64,000 nucleotides of DNA, taken from NCBI GenBank assembly GCA_017513865.1, contig JAFWMN010000010.1, positions 1-64,000 on the forward strand, in the 5' to 3' direction. Below, in pieces: positions 9,564-16,959 of the stretch. Position 1 is the first letter of the stretch. Every line of letters starts with the position of its first letter. Source of the stretch: Bacilli bacterium. Lineage in GTDB: Bacteria; Bacillota_I; Bacilli_A; RF39; UBA660. The translations under genes were made by a program, and so were the position numbers. Under the pieces are notes generated by a model. That model saw nothing but the letters and a program-made list of their open reading frames with translations, was not told the origin of the DNA and searched no databases.

Positions 9564-10282
9564 TTTATCACCTCTAGTTTTTTATTTATGTATATATTTA
9601 TTTCGTCAAAGTATTTTTGTAGATTTGTTTTATTTTTTATTTTTTCATATATTTTTTCTATTATTTTATTTTCTTTTAAATATTTATATGAATAGTTAAA
9701 GTTTAAATCATATACTAAAGCAAGCGCCCATAAAATCCAATCTGCTTTGGAAATCATTTTTTGGTTTTTAATTTGTTTGTGATTGTAAAAAACAGTTTCT
9801 ATTTCTTTGGTTATTTCTCCTTCATTTTTAAAGGTTAATTCTCCTACAGTATATAGATATAAAATATCTAGTTTGTCGGCATCTCTAACTATTTTGCTCA
9901 TTAGCGCACTTTCTCCAATGTCTTCAGGCAAGCTATATTTATTATGATTTTTAATGGCATCATAAATTATTTTATAATCTTTTTTATAGGCCCAGTATTT
10001 TTCTATTTCATTTTCATCAAACAGTTTTTGAACACCGTAGTCAGCGTGATCAAAAGAACTGTAATCTTTAAATGTATGATGTTTTTCCCACTGAGCGAAT
10101 CTTCCATAATCATGAAGTAGGCCTATTACTTTAGCTAATTCTATTTGTTCATTATCTAATTTCTCTGATTTAGCAATATTTATACAATTATCTTTAACTC
10201 TTAATGAATGATTATATTTTAATTTAATCATGCGCTCATTTTTATCAAAAGTTTCTATGTATTTTGTAAACTCATATTCCAT
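9557..10282 (-). CDS. HD-domain protein in the valS operon
   Basis: A 241-residue HD-superfamily protein with the metal ligands visible: NHSLRV (H25), LLHDYG (H57-D58), HHTFKDYSSFDHADYG around residues 66-81 and RDADKLD near 140. Relatives are poorly characterised phosphohydrolases, often of nucleotides. It is the first gene after the valine T-box and overlaps valS by 7 nt, so it is co-regulated with tRNA-Val charging; the reason is not known. The C-terminus is lysine- and asparagine-rich with no extra domain. Confidence 0.7.
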   Translation of the reverse strand: MEYEFTKYIETFDKNERMIKLKYNHSLRVKDNCINIAKSEKLDNEQIELAKVIGLLHDYGRFAQWEKHHTFKDYSSFDHADYGVQKLFDENEIEKYWAYKKDYKIIYDAIKNHNKYSLPEDIGESALMSKIVRDADKLDILYLYTVGELTFKNEGEITKEIETVFYNHKQIKNQKMISKADWILWALALVYDLNFNYSYKYLKENKIIEKIYEKIKNKTNLQKYFDEINIYINKKLEVIKC

Positions 10283-10284
10283 TT

Positions 10285-10515
10285 TATCCCTCTTTATAAT
10301 TAAAAAAACACTCTAAATTTAAGGACGTATTGAACGTGGTACCACCTTAATTTATAAGTGTTTACTTATCTTTGTAGCGATAACGGGCTTTACCGTTTTT
10401 TCTTTTTCAGAAAATCAGCTAACAAGCTACCTTCAATATCAACAATTATTAGTTTACACCAAACACTAACTCTCTTTAAATTATTTAATATTTACTCCTC
10501 TTGCGTAAGCTTTTT
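10285..10515 (-). promoter_or_regulatory. T-box leader controlling valS
   Basis: The minus-strand transcript carries the AG-box region GAGAGTTAGTG, a candidate specifier GTA (Val) in TTGAAGGTAGC, and the T-box sequence AAGGTGGTACCACG at about 10,338-10,351. A competing terminator stem (AAATTAAGG with CCTTAAATTT) is followed by TTTTTTT just before the HD-domain gene. This is the standard transcription-attenuation T-box layout: uncharged tRNA-Val binds and frees the genes. The specifier call is inferred from the downstream valS. Confidence 0.9.
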
Positions 10516-10519
10516 CAGT

Positions 10520-10548
10520 ATTATAATAAATACTTTTTATATTGTCAA
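10520..10548 (-). promoter_or_regulatory. consensus promoter of the valS T-box transcript
   Basis: On the minus strand TTGACA (10,543-10,548) and TATAAT (10,520-10,525) are separated by exactly 17 bp, a perfect sigma-A-type match. The start point falls just before the T-box leader. Confidence 0.9.
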
Positions 10549-11213
10549 GAAACTTCTGTTCCACAGAAAAAACAAATTTTTGCGGTTGGTTCAAGTTTTG
10601 TTCCGCATTTTGGACAAACTTTTGGTTTGTTATCTATAACATTAATCGGTTTGGCTTCTTCTTCTACTTGAACCTTTGCTTCAACGATTGTTTCTTTTCT
10701 TTCATCTGGTTCTAAACTGCTATTTAAAAAAACATTATCTGCTGTATACATTTCCTCGACTTGTTTAGGGACTTCTACATTACTATCTATTTCTTTTACT
10801 GGTTCTTTTTCAAATAAAGTTTTTTCATCATTTATAAATGCTTCAGTATTATCATACATATGAAGCATAAATTGCGGTCTTCTAAATACTAATTCTGGAA
10901 ATTTATACATTGGAATTAATATATAATAAATGGCATCTTTATTATTCATATTATAAGCTTCTAAAAGTTTTTGGATGATTATATAATAATAATATAAGTT
11001 GACAAATGGGATTAATGTTTTATAAAAAACTGTTCTTTTTAAATCTAATTTGTCTACTAATAATAATCTACAATAAATTGGTATAAATGCTTTCCAACTT
11101 GAAATTCTTGCGGTTTTAAAAATGTATGCCAAAGAGATTTTAACAGTTATGTAAGCTATTAAAAATATTAAAAATATTAACCAAAAATATTTTCCTGTTC
11201 CTTCAAATAACAT
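10545..11213 (-). CDS. membrane protein with C-terminal zinc ribbon
   Basis: A 222-residue protein. Hydrophobic segments lie near residues 8-32, 42-52 and 64-82, in a pattern (WKAFIPIYCRLLL, FIPFVNLYYYY-like) resembling DUF5684-type small membrane proteins. A charged linker from about 125 to 195 leads to a zinc ribbon at the end with C200, C203, C215 and C218 (CPKCG and CFFCG). The ribbon would sit in the cytoplasm if the helices place it there. Function is unknown. A GGAGG site precedes the ATG; it is transcribed ahead of the valS promoter, with the valS -35 box touching its stop codon. Confidence 0.6.
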   Translation of the reverse strand: MLFEGTGKYFWLIFLIFLIAYITVKISLAYIFKTARISSWKAFIPIYCRLLLVDKLDLKRTVFYKTLIPFVNLYYYYIIIQKLLEAYNMNNKDAIYYILIPMYKFPELVFRRPQFMLHMYDNTEAFINDEKTLFEKEPVKEIDSNVEVPKQVEEMYTADNVFLNSSLEPDERKETIVEAKVQVEEEAKPINVIDNKPKVCPKCGTKLEPTAKICFFCGTEVS

Positions 11214-11253
11214 TTATACCGCCTCCTATTTTAATTATAACACGATTTTTAAT

Positions 11254-11466
11254 TTATTGCATTCTTTTTATATTGTTAAGTGCTTTACTTAATTTTTGTG
11301 CGGGAGATATCGTTTCTTCAGGTGATTTTTTTTCTTCTTTTGATTCTTGTTTTGGCATATTACATTCATTATACAATTTTTCTTTTAATTCACCTGGGGT
11401 TTGATTAAACCCTCTTTTAACAGTTCCTTTTAAAATATTGTTTTTATTATTATCATTTATTATCAT
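11254..11466 (-). CDS. small hydrophilic protein of unknown function
   Basis: A 70-residue charged protein without membrane segment or Cys pair. It lies 12 nt downstream of rnhB in the same direction and has an AAAGGTGAT site before its ATG, so it is likely a real gene translated with rnhB. A proline/glutamate-rich middle (ESKEEKKSPEETISP) suggests a disordered linker between two short helices. No family was recognised. Confidence 0.5.
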   Translation of the reverse strand: MIINDNNKNNILKGTVKRGFNQTPGELKEKLYNECNMPKQESKEEKKSPEETISPAQKLSKALNNIKRMQ

Positions 11467-11478
11467 TTTATCACCTTT

Positions 11479-12096
11479 CTAGCATTTACCATTTTTAATG
11501 TAATTTTTTATCGGCCCGTAAGTTAATCTATAACCGTCTATTAAACCATTTTTATTTATGGCTTCTAGATGTTTTTTTGTTGGATATCCTTTATGATTTT
11601 TAAAACCATATTCAGGATATCTTTGATCTATTTCATATAGCATCTTATCTCTTGTTACTTTTGCTATTACACTAGCAGCGGCTATCGATATACTTTTAGA
11701 ATCGCCTTTTATAATAGGCATAACTGGAATATCTAAATCAATTGGCATAGCATCGGTTAAGACATATTCTAGTTTTATTTGCTTTCTAACTTCTTCAATA
11801 GCAATTTTCATAGCTTTTTTGCTTGCTTCATAGATGTTTATTTTGTCGATTGTTTTAGCATCAACTATGCCTATACCGTATATGACATTTTCTATTAAAT
11901 AATCATAATATAAATTTCTTTTCTTTTCAGTTAGTTTTTTTGAATCAGTTAACCCATCTAATTTGAAATTTTTTGGTAAAACTACGCAAGCAGCAACTAC
12001 TGGCCCATATAATGGCCCTCTTCCAGCTTCATCAGTTCCTCCTATTATGTTTATTTTTTGCTTGAATAATTCTTTTTCATATTTCCATAAATTCAT
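11479..12096 (-). CDS. rnhB: ribonuclease HII
   Basis: A 205-residue RNase H type 2 enzyme that nicks DNA at embedded ribonucleotides and removes RNA from RNA-DNA hybrids. GTDEAGRGPLYGPVVAA at residues 20-36 holds the catalytic Asp-Glu (D22, E23). The third acid lies in LTDAMPIDL near residue 115, and DSKSISIAAASVIAKVTRD near 142-160 is the family signature. Length and motifs are complete. The ribosome binding site before the ATG is weak (TAGGAAAT). It follows the YtxH-like gene by 33 nt. Confidence 0.95.
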   Translation of the reverse strand: MNLWKYEKELFKQKINIIGGTDEAGRGPLYGPVVAACVVLPKNFKLDGLTDSKKLTEKKRNLYYDYLIENVIYGIGIVDAKTIDKINIYEASKKAMKIAIEEVRKQIKLEYVLTDAMPIDLDIPVMPIIKGDSKSISIAAASVIAKVTRDKMLYEIDQRYPEYGFKNHKGYPTKKHLEAINKNGLIDGYRLTYGPIKNYIKNGKC

Positions 12097-12129
12097 AATA
12101 TTTCCTATTAAAAATAATCACTTGTGTGA

Positions 12130-12534
12130 CTATTTTTCATTTTGTTCTAGTTTTTTTGTTACTTCTTTAGATACTTCAGCAACTTTCTTTTTGAGCGAGT
12201 TAGCTGATTTTTCAATTACTGGAGTTCCTTTTTCAATAGCATATTCAACTAATTCAGATGCTGCTTCTTGAAGCCTTTTAGCTTGTTTTTTAGCTTCAGC
12301 TAAAACGGTTTCTTTATCTAAATTAGCAATTCCTTCTTTTATTTCAGCTATTTTAATTTCTACTGTTTCACGAACTTCATCAGCATCTGCATTTCTTACT
12401 TTGTTTAGTAAATCATCAAGGGCTTTTTTTACATCTTGTCTAGTTTCATCACCTTTTTTAGGAGCAAATAATAATCCTAAAGCTGCACCTATACCAGCTC
12501 CAGCAACAAATTTTCCAAATCCTTTTTTACTCAT
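12130..12534 (-). CDS. YtxH-like small envelope protein
   Basis: This 134-residue protein begins with a glycine-rich membrane-like segment (VAGAGIGAALGLLFAPKKGDETR) followed by a long charged amphipathic helix, the hallmark of the YtxH family of Bacillota. Members are often general stress proteins of unknown function. It overlaps the upstream DUF948-like gene by 8 nt, and YtxH and DUF948 proteins are frequent neighbours. A membrane-anchored rod facing the cytoplasm is the likely form. Confidence 0.72.
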   Translation of the reverse strand: MSKKGFGKFVAGAGIGAALGLLFAPKKGDETRQDVKKALDDLLNKVRNADADEVRETVEIKIAEIKEGIANLDKETVLAEAKKQAKRLQEAASELVEYAIEKGTPVIEKSANSLKKKVAEVSKEVTKKLEQNEK

Positions 12535-12811
12535 CTTCCTTTTCCTTCTTTCTATAAAATATTTTTCCTAAAGCTCCGCTGACTAGGCCTATAATACTAT
12601 CACTAAACCCAACAACAGCATCTGTAGCTCCATCAATTATAGAAAATACACCGTTTAGTTTAGTCGATTTTTGGCTTATGTCATCAACTAATCTGTCAAC
12701 TTTGCTTAATGTTTTAATTGCATGAACAACTAAAACAATTAGTGCGATTATTAACACCATTAATAGTATATAAAATAATACATTAAATAATTCCGAAACG
12801 TCTACCATCAT
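12527..12811 (-). CDS. DUF948-like membrane protein
   Basis: A 94-residue protein with one transmembrane helix (about residues 8-31) and a following helical region ALSKVDRLVDDISQKS-like, which matches DUF948 proteins that pair with YtxH. It begins 4 nt inside the end of the upstream charged-protein gene (12808-12811), and its own end overlaps the YtxH-like gene. Either of two adjacent ATG codons may be the start; a GGGGAG site precedes them. Function is unknown. Confidence 0.65.
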   Translation of the reverse strand: MMVDVSELFNVLFYILLMVLIIALIVLVVHAIKTLSKVDRLVDDISQKSTKLNGVFSIIDGATDAVVGFSDSIIGLVSGALGKIFYRKKEKEDE

Positions 12812-13590
12812 TTTATCTCCCCTTCATACATTGAATCAATTAGATTAAATAATTCTTTATCACTTATTTTCCTTGGTTTTTTCTTTTCTTGTTTTTCAGG
12901 TTTTGTCATTTCTTCTTCAAGTAATTCTGTTAAATCTTCATCATCTTTCATTTTCTGATGTCTTGGTTTTTCTTCAATTGTTCTTGAATTATATTCATCT
13001 CTAATTTCATCAATAGCTTTTTCTTCTTTTATTTTTTCAGTTTCATCAATCTTGCTTTTTTCATCAAATAACACTCGATTATTACCGAATAGTGTCGTTT
13101 CAATATCTGACTCTAAACTTCCGTAAGCTTTATCTCTAATTTCATCAACTGTAGCTTTTCTTGGATTATAATCATTGGTTTTTTTGACAAGTTCATCTTT
13201 TTGATAATCTTTATCTAGGAAACCATATACTGGTGAAATAATTGGTGATGGTTTAAATGCTTTCTTTTCTTCTTTTGGTGGATTATATACACTTCTATAA
13301 TTATTAGTTTTTTCTTCTACTTTCTCTTTTTCTAAATCAATCATATCAAAGTCTTCGTCATCAAAGAAAGGAAACTTATAATCTTCTTTTTTTATTTCTT
13401 CTTTTATTTCTATTTCTTCCTCTGGTTCATATGTTTCAGCCGGTGAAGGAATTTCAACTTGAATTACTTCTTTTTGTATCTCTTCTTCTTGTTTTTTTTC
13501 TTTATGTTTTTTTTCTTTTCTTTCTGGTTCTGTGACTTCGACTTCAACCTCTTCAGTAAATAAGTTTTTTACTTTGTCTAATAATCCCAT
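12808..13590 (-). CDS. charged, largely disordered protein of unknown function
   Basis: The start is taken at the ATG at 13,590 (MGLLDKVKNLF), which has AGAGGTG six bases upstream; an in-frame ATG at 13,614 lacks such a site and lies inside the previous gene. The protein has about 260 residues, is very rich in Glu and Lys, and has an amphipathic N-terminal helix typical of membrane-peripheral proteins. Short motifs near the C-terminus (DLTELLEEEM, SDKELFNLIDSMYEG) may be interaction helices. No family was recognised. It joins a lipoprotein gene to the DUF948/YtxH pair, suggesting an envelope role. Confidence 0.5.
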   Translation of the reverse strand: MGLLDKVKNLFTEEVEVEVTEPERKEKKHKEKKQEEEIQKEVIQVEIPSPAETYEPEEEIEIKEEIKKEDYKFPFFDDEDFDMIDLEKEKVEEKTNNYRSVYNPPKEEKKAFKPSPIISPVYGFLDKDYQKDELVKKTNDYNPRKATVDEIRDKAYGSLESDIETTLFGNNRVLFDEKSKIDETEKIKEEKAIDEIRDEYNSRTIEEKPRHQKMKDDEDLTELLEEEMTKPEKQEKKKPRKISDKELFNLIDSMYEGEIK

Positions 13591-13600
13591 TTTAGCACCT

Positions 13601-14203
13601 CTACTTTTCTTCATAACGTAAGAAACTACTTTCGTCTTTGTTTTTCTGAGTAAATACGTTATATTTTTCTTCTTTGTTTTTTAAAAAGTCTTCTTCTAAT
13701 GACAATTTTATTATATTACTATTATATTTTATTGTCGATAAAATGTATGAACTATTTAAAACCGTGTCGTTAAGTTTTTTTTCAGGAACTAAGGCTTCTA
13801 TTTTGGCATAGTTATAAACAAACTCAACTAAATATAAATCTTTTTTCTTAGTGATTTCTAAATAACCTATTTTTTTGCCATTTTCAATTTTTCTTGAGTA
13901 AAACTTTGATGTGTTTTCTTTATAGTTCACAGCTTTCTTATAATAATAGCTAACCTCGTCTAAGTATAAATAGTAATATACTCCGTTTGAATAAAGCTTA
14001 TCATTAGAACCATTACTGTCGATATAAGTAACCCCTCTAGGAACATAATACTTATATCCTCTTCCCACATGGTTATATAAAGATCCTTCTTTTGATGTTA
14101 TTACTTTTACAATATTATCAATAGATGTAGTGTCGATTCTAACGATCGTACAGCCGGTTAGAAGTAAGATTATTACACCTATTATAATTATATTTCTCCT
14201 CAT
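13601..14203 (-). CDS. lipoprotein of unknown function
   Basis: A 200-residue protein with a basic start, hydrophobic core and lipobox LLTGC, giving lipidation at C18. After cleavage it would be an outer-surface protein anchored to the membrane by lipid. The body has alternating Tyr-rich strands (KYYVPRG, YYYLYLDEVSYYYKK) and no recognised domain. An AGGTG site precedes the ATG. It is the first gene of an apparent unit with the charged protein, DUF948 and YtxH genes. Confidence 0.65.
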   Translation of the reverse strand: MRRNIIIIGVIILLLTGCTIVRIDTTSIDNIVKVITSKEGSLYNHVGRGYKYYVPRGVTYIDSNGSNDKLYSNGVYYYLYLDEVSYYYKKAVNYKENTSKFYSRKIENGKKIGYLEITKKKDLYLVEFVYNYAKIEALVPEKKLNDTVLNSSYILSTIKYNSNIIKLSLEEDFLKNKEEKYNVFTQKNKDESSFLRYEEK

Positions 14204-14285
14204 ATAAACACCTGCTTACTTTAGATTATATCAGATATTCCTTGTTTTTAATAGAAAAACATAAACTTTACATGTAAATATATGT

Positions 14286-14912
14286 CTACTTATAAACCTC
14301 GACCATATATATCGGATAACCTAATTTTATGAACTTTTTTTCATACTCTGTTTCAACATTTTCATAGTCATCCTCATGAAGGTTTAATGATATTTCTTTT
14401 ATCTTATAACCATAATTAGTATATTCCATTAGAGAAAACTCAAATAATTTACGGTTGTCGGTTTTTTGAACAATGTGCTTTTTATCTTTAAATATACTGT
14501 CATATCTTTCTAAAAATCTTGTGCTGGATAATCTTCGATGTTCATGTCTGTTTTTAGGCCACGGGTCTGAAAAATTTAAATATATGGTTTTTATTTCTTT
14601 GCTAAATATTTCATTTATTGTGGTAGCATCAAATCTTATTAATTTTAAATTTGGCAATTCTATTTCTTTTAATTTTTGGACAGCTCTTACAATTACACTA
14701 TCAAACATTTCAAGACCGATAAAATTTATGTCTGGATGTTTTTTAGCCATCTCAATTATAAAATCACCTTTTCCCATGCCAATCTCTATATGGATATCAT
14801 TATTATTCTTAAATAATTGTTTATATTTTCCTTTATACTCTTTCGGATTTTTTATTATATATGGTGAAGAGTCTATTATCTCTTTAGCACCTTTAACATT
14901 TTTTAATCTCAT
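14286..14912 (-). CDS. trmB: tRNA (guanine-N7-)-methyltransferase
   Basis: A 208-residue SAM-dependent methyltransferase that makes m7G46 in tRNA. The SAM loop IEIGMGKGDFI is near residues 37-47, GLEMFDSVI is the next strand, LNFSDPWPKNRHEHRRL near 120-137 is the TrmB signature with the catalytic Asp, and the C-terminal TEYEKKF segment completes the fold. A GAGGTGAC site precedes the ATG at 14,912. The length is normal for the family. Confidence 0.95.
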   Translation of the reverse strand: MRLKNVKGAKEIIDSSPYIIKNPKEYKGKYKQLFKNNNDIHIEIGMGKGDFIIEMAKKHPDINFIGLEMFDSVIVRAVQKLKEIELPNLKLIRFDATTINEIFSKEIKTIYLNFSDPWPKNRHEHRRLSSTRFLERYDSIFKDKKHIVQKTDNRKLFEFSLMEYTNYGYKIKEISLNLHEDDYENVETEYEKKFIKLGYPIYMVEVYK

Positions 14913-14988
14913 ACTGTCACCTCTTTAATTATACACCAAAAATGCTTTAAAGCATATAATTTATTAGATATGAAAGGAGTAATCTATT

Positions 14989-15219
14989 TTGAAAAAAGAC
15001 TGTAATTGTATGGGATATCCTGTATATCCGCAGATATCTAATGGAGTTATGCCTGGAGAGATAATTCAAATGCCAAATTATCCGCTTAATGTTCCTTCTA
15101 ATATGTATAATAATTATGGTTCTGATATAAATAATTTAACTAATCAAATAAATTCACTAGAACAACGAGTTAGAAAACTTGAAAATACTGTTAATGGTTC
15201 AAATTATCAGATGATGTAA
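14989..15219 (+). CDS. small protein with C-terminal coiled coil; coat-like character uncertain
   Basis: The gene starts at a TTG at 14,989 with AAAGGAG eight bases upstream, a start that ATG-only calling would miss. It encodes 76 residues: a Cys-, Pro-, Tyr- and Asn-rich first half (DCNCMGYPVYPQ, NYPLNVPSNMYNNYG), then a heptad-like helix (INNLTNQINSLEQRVRKLE). The composition recalls small spore coat or envelope proteins of Bacillota, which fits the sporulation genes elsewhere, but no family was recognised. It is one of the few plus-strand genes here and is followed by a strong terminator. Confidence 0.55.
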   Translation: MKKDCNCMGYPVYPQISNGVMPGEIIQMPNYPLNVPSNMYNNYGSDINNLTNQINSLEQRVRKLENTVNGSNYQMM

Positions 15220-15245
15220 AAAAACAGCTTTTTTAGCTGTTTTTA
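15219..15245. terminator. bidirectional intrinsic terminator
   Basis: AAAAACAGCT and AGCTGTTTTT form a 10-bp stem with A/T tracts on both sides. It sits between the convergent genes ending at 15,219 and 15,243. Confidence 0.88.
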
Positions 15246-16148
15246 TCCTTTTATTCCTTTATAAAGTTTTTTAAGAAGCATTGCACTTTTATAAAGTTTA
15301 TCTTCTAGGATTGTCATTCTTTTGCTCATTTTTTCATTTTCTTCTTTTAAAACTCTATTACTTTCTTTTAGTTTATCAGTTGCATCTTTTAAGCTATCGT
15401 TTAATGATTTAAGATCTTCAACTGAAGATGTAAGTTTATCATTTTCAACAGATATTTTTTCATATCTAGTTTTTAATGAGTTTATTTCAGATTTTTTAGC
15501 GCTTAATTCTTCTTTTAAATTGTTATAGTCATCAACGAAACCAGAAATAGCATTGTTAATATTGTCAAAAGATTCATCTAAGAAATCATCATCAATTTCA
15601 ACTTTTGTTTCAGGAATAACTTCTTCAATATCTGGCTTAATAAATTTAGGTTCTTTTTTAGGTGCTTCTTTTTCTTCAGTTAAATCTAAATCAGTTAAGG
15701 TATTAGATAAACTATCTATTTCATCTAATAAATCTTCAGCTTGTTCTTTTGAAATTTTAGTCATTTCATCAACAAAATCTGTTTCCTCTTCTTCTAAATA
15801 TTTACCATAAATGTTTAATTCTGTTATTTTACTCATAATATCCTCAATATTAACCACATATTTTTTCATTAAGCTACGAATGTTTTTATCTTTAGAGTAA
15901 CTTGCATAAAATTCCTCGTCATCAGGAATTAAAATGTTAGCTCTAAATATTTGTTTTTCTTCTCTTCCTTGTTCACCTTCGCTAAAAGCAATGGCCATTT
16001 CTTCTATCATAGCATCAATGAATTTTTCTTTTTCCTTCATTGCTTGATCTGCTGGTTTCTTTCCTATTTTTTTGAATATTTCTTTATTTTCTTTTCTAAT
16101 ATCTCGTGCTAATTTCTTTATTGCTAAAAATCTTTCTTTTTCTAACAT
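15243..16148 (-). CDS. coiled-coil protein of unknown function
   Basis: A 301-residue soluble protein. The N-terminal 110 residues form a basic helical region (FLAIKKLARDIRKENKEIF) and a short mixed domain, followed by an acidic linker, then a long C-terminal coiled coil from about residue 205 to 298. There is no signal peptide or Cys. It lies 27 nt downstream of efp. Architecture suggests a scaffold or cell-division-type structural protein, but nothing in the sequence names one. Confidence 0.5.
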   Translation of the reverse strand: MLEKERFLAIKKLARDIRKENKEIFKKIGKKPADQAMKEKEKFIDAMIEEMAIAFSEGEQGREEKQIFRANILIPDDEEFYASYSKDKNIRSLMKKYVVNIEDIMSKITELNIYGKYLEEEETDFVDEMTKISKEQAEDLLDEIDSLSNTLTDLDLTEEKEAPKKEPKFIKPDIEEVIPETKVEIDDDFLDESFDNINNAISGFVDDYNNLKEELSAKKSEINSLKTRYEKISVENDKLTSSVEDLKSLNDSLKDATDKLKESNRVLKEENEKMSKRMTILEDKLYKSAMLLKKLYKGIKG

Positions 16149-16175
16149 TTTTCTCCACCTCTTTATTCCTTTTTA

Positions 16176-16733
16176 TTACGCTCTTGAATCGTATTTTCCA
16201 TCTTTAGTTGAAACGATAACTCGATCATTTTCATTTATAAATAATGGAACTTTAATAGTTAAACCATTTTCTAATGTTGCTTCTTTAGTTGCATTAGTTG
16301 CTGTATTACCTTTTACCGCAGGTTCAGTATGAGAAATTCCATATTCTATTTTTTCTGGTAATGTTATTCCTAATACTTCTCCTTGATAAAAGGTTACTTC
16401 TAAGTTTAAGCCTTCTTTCAAGAATTTTGCGTCGTCGCCAAGTTGATCTTTAGTTAAATCTATTTGCTCGTAAGTTTCCATATTCATAAAGTTATGGGTA
16501 TCTCCACTACCATATAAATATTGCATTGGTTTTTTTGCGATAATAGCTTTTTCAAATTTAATATTTGTATTAAATGTCTGTTCAATAGTTGAACCTGTAC
16601 GTAGGTTTTTTAATTTGATTCTAACAAAAGCAGGGCCTTTACCGGGCTTAACGTGTTGGAATTCTAAAATTAAATAGATATTTCCATCAATAATTATGGT
16701 CATGCCATTTTTAATATCATTAATATTTATCAT
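16176..16733 (-). CDS. efp: elongation factor P
   Basis: This 185-residue protein matches EF-P in length and all three beta-barrel domains. The tip loop reads KPGKGPAF with the modifiable Lys at about residue 32, and the C-terminal domain contains GLTIKVPLFINENDRV and ends KYDSRA. EF-P relieves ribosome stalling at polyproline stretches. No Lys-modifying enzyme was seen nearby. An AGAGGTAAAG site precedes the ATG. Confidence 0.96.
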   Translation of the reverse strand: MININDIKNGMTIIIDGNIYLILEFQHVKPGKGPAFVRIKLKNLRTGSTIEQTFNTNIKFEKAIIAKKPMQYLYGSGDTHNFMNMETYEQIDLTKDQLGDDAKFLKEGLNLEVTFYQGEVLGITLPEKIEYGISHTEPAVKGNTATNATKEATLENGLTIKVPLFINENDRVIVSTKDGKYDSRA

Positions 16734-16749
16734 ACTTTACCTCTCAGTT

Positions 16750-16917
16750 CTATTTTTTCTCATTGTGCTCTGTATGTTTCATACATGTAGGGCAATATTT
16801 ATTTAATTTTAAACGATCTGGTGTGTTCCTTTTATTCTTTTCTACTCGATAATTTTCATTTTTACACACTGAACATACTAGAGTAATATTTTCTCTAGCT
16901 TCTCCTTTTTTAGCCAT
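16750..16917 (-). CDS. rpmG: 50S ribosomal protein L33 (zinc-binding form)
   Basis: A short reading frame of 55 codons starts at the ATG at 16,917, with AAGGAGGGAT upstream. The product begins [18 protein letters not shown] and has two CXXC pairs (CSVC and CPTC), so it is the zinc-binding C+ type of L33. The signature [21 protein letters not shown] is typical. The stop TAG lies at 16,750, 17 nt before the efp start. Zinc dependence follows from the Cys pairs. Confidence 0.92.
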   Translation of the reverse strand: MAKKGEARENITLVCSVCKNENYRVEKNKRNTPDRLKLNKYCPTCMKHTEHNEKK

Positions 16918-16959
16918 GAATATCCCTCCTTTTCACGTTTCTAGTTATATTATACCAAA

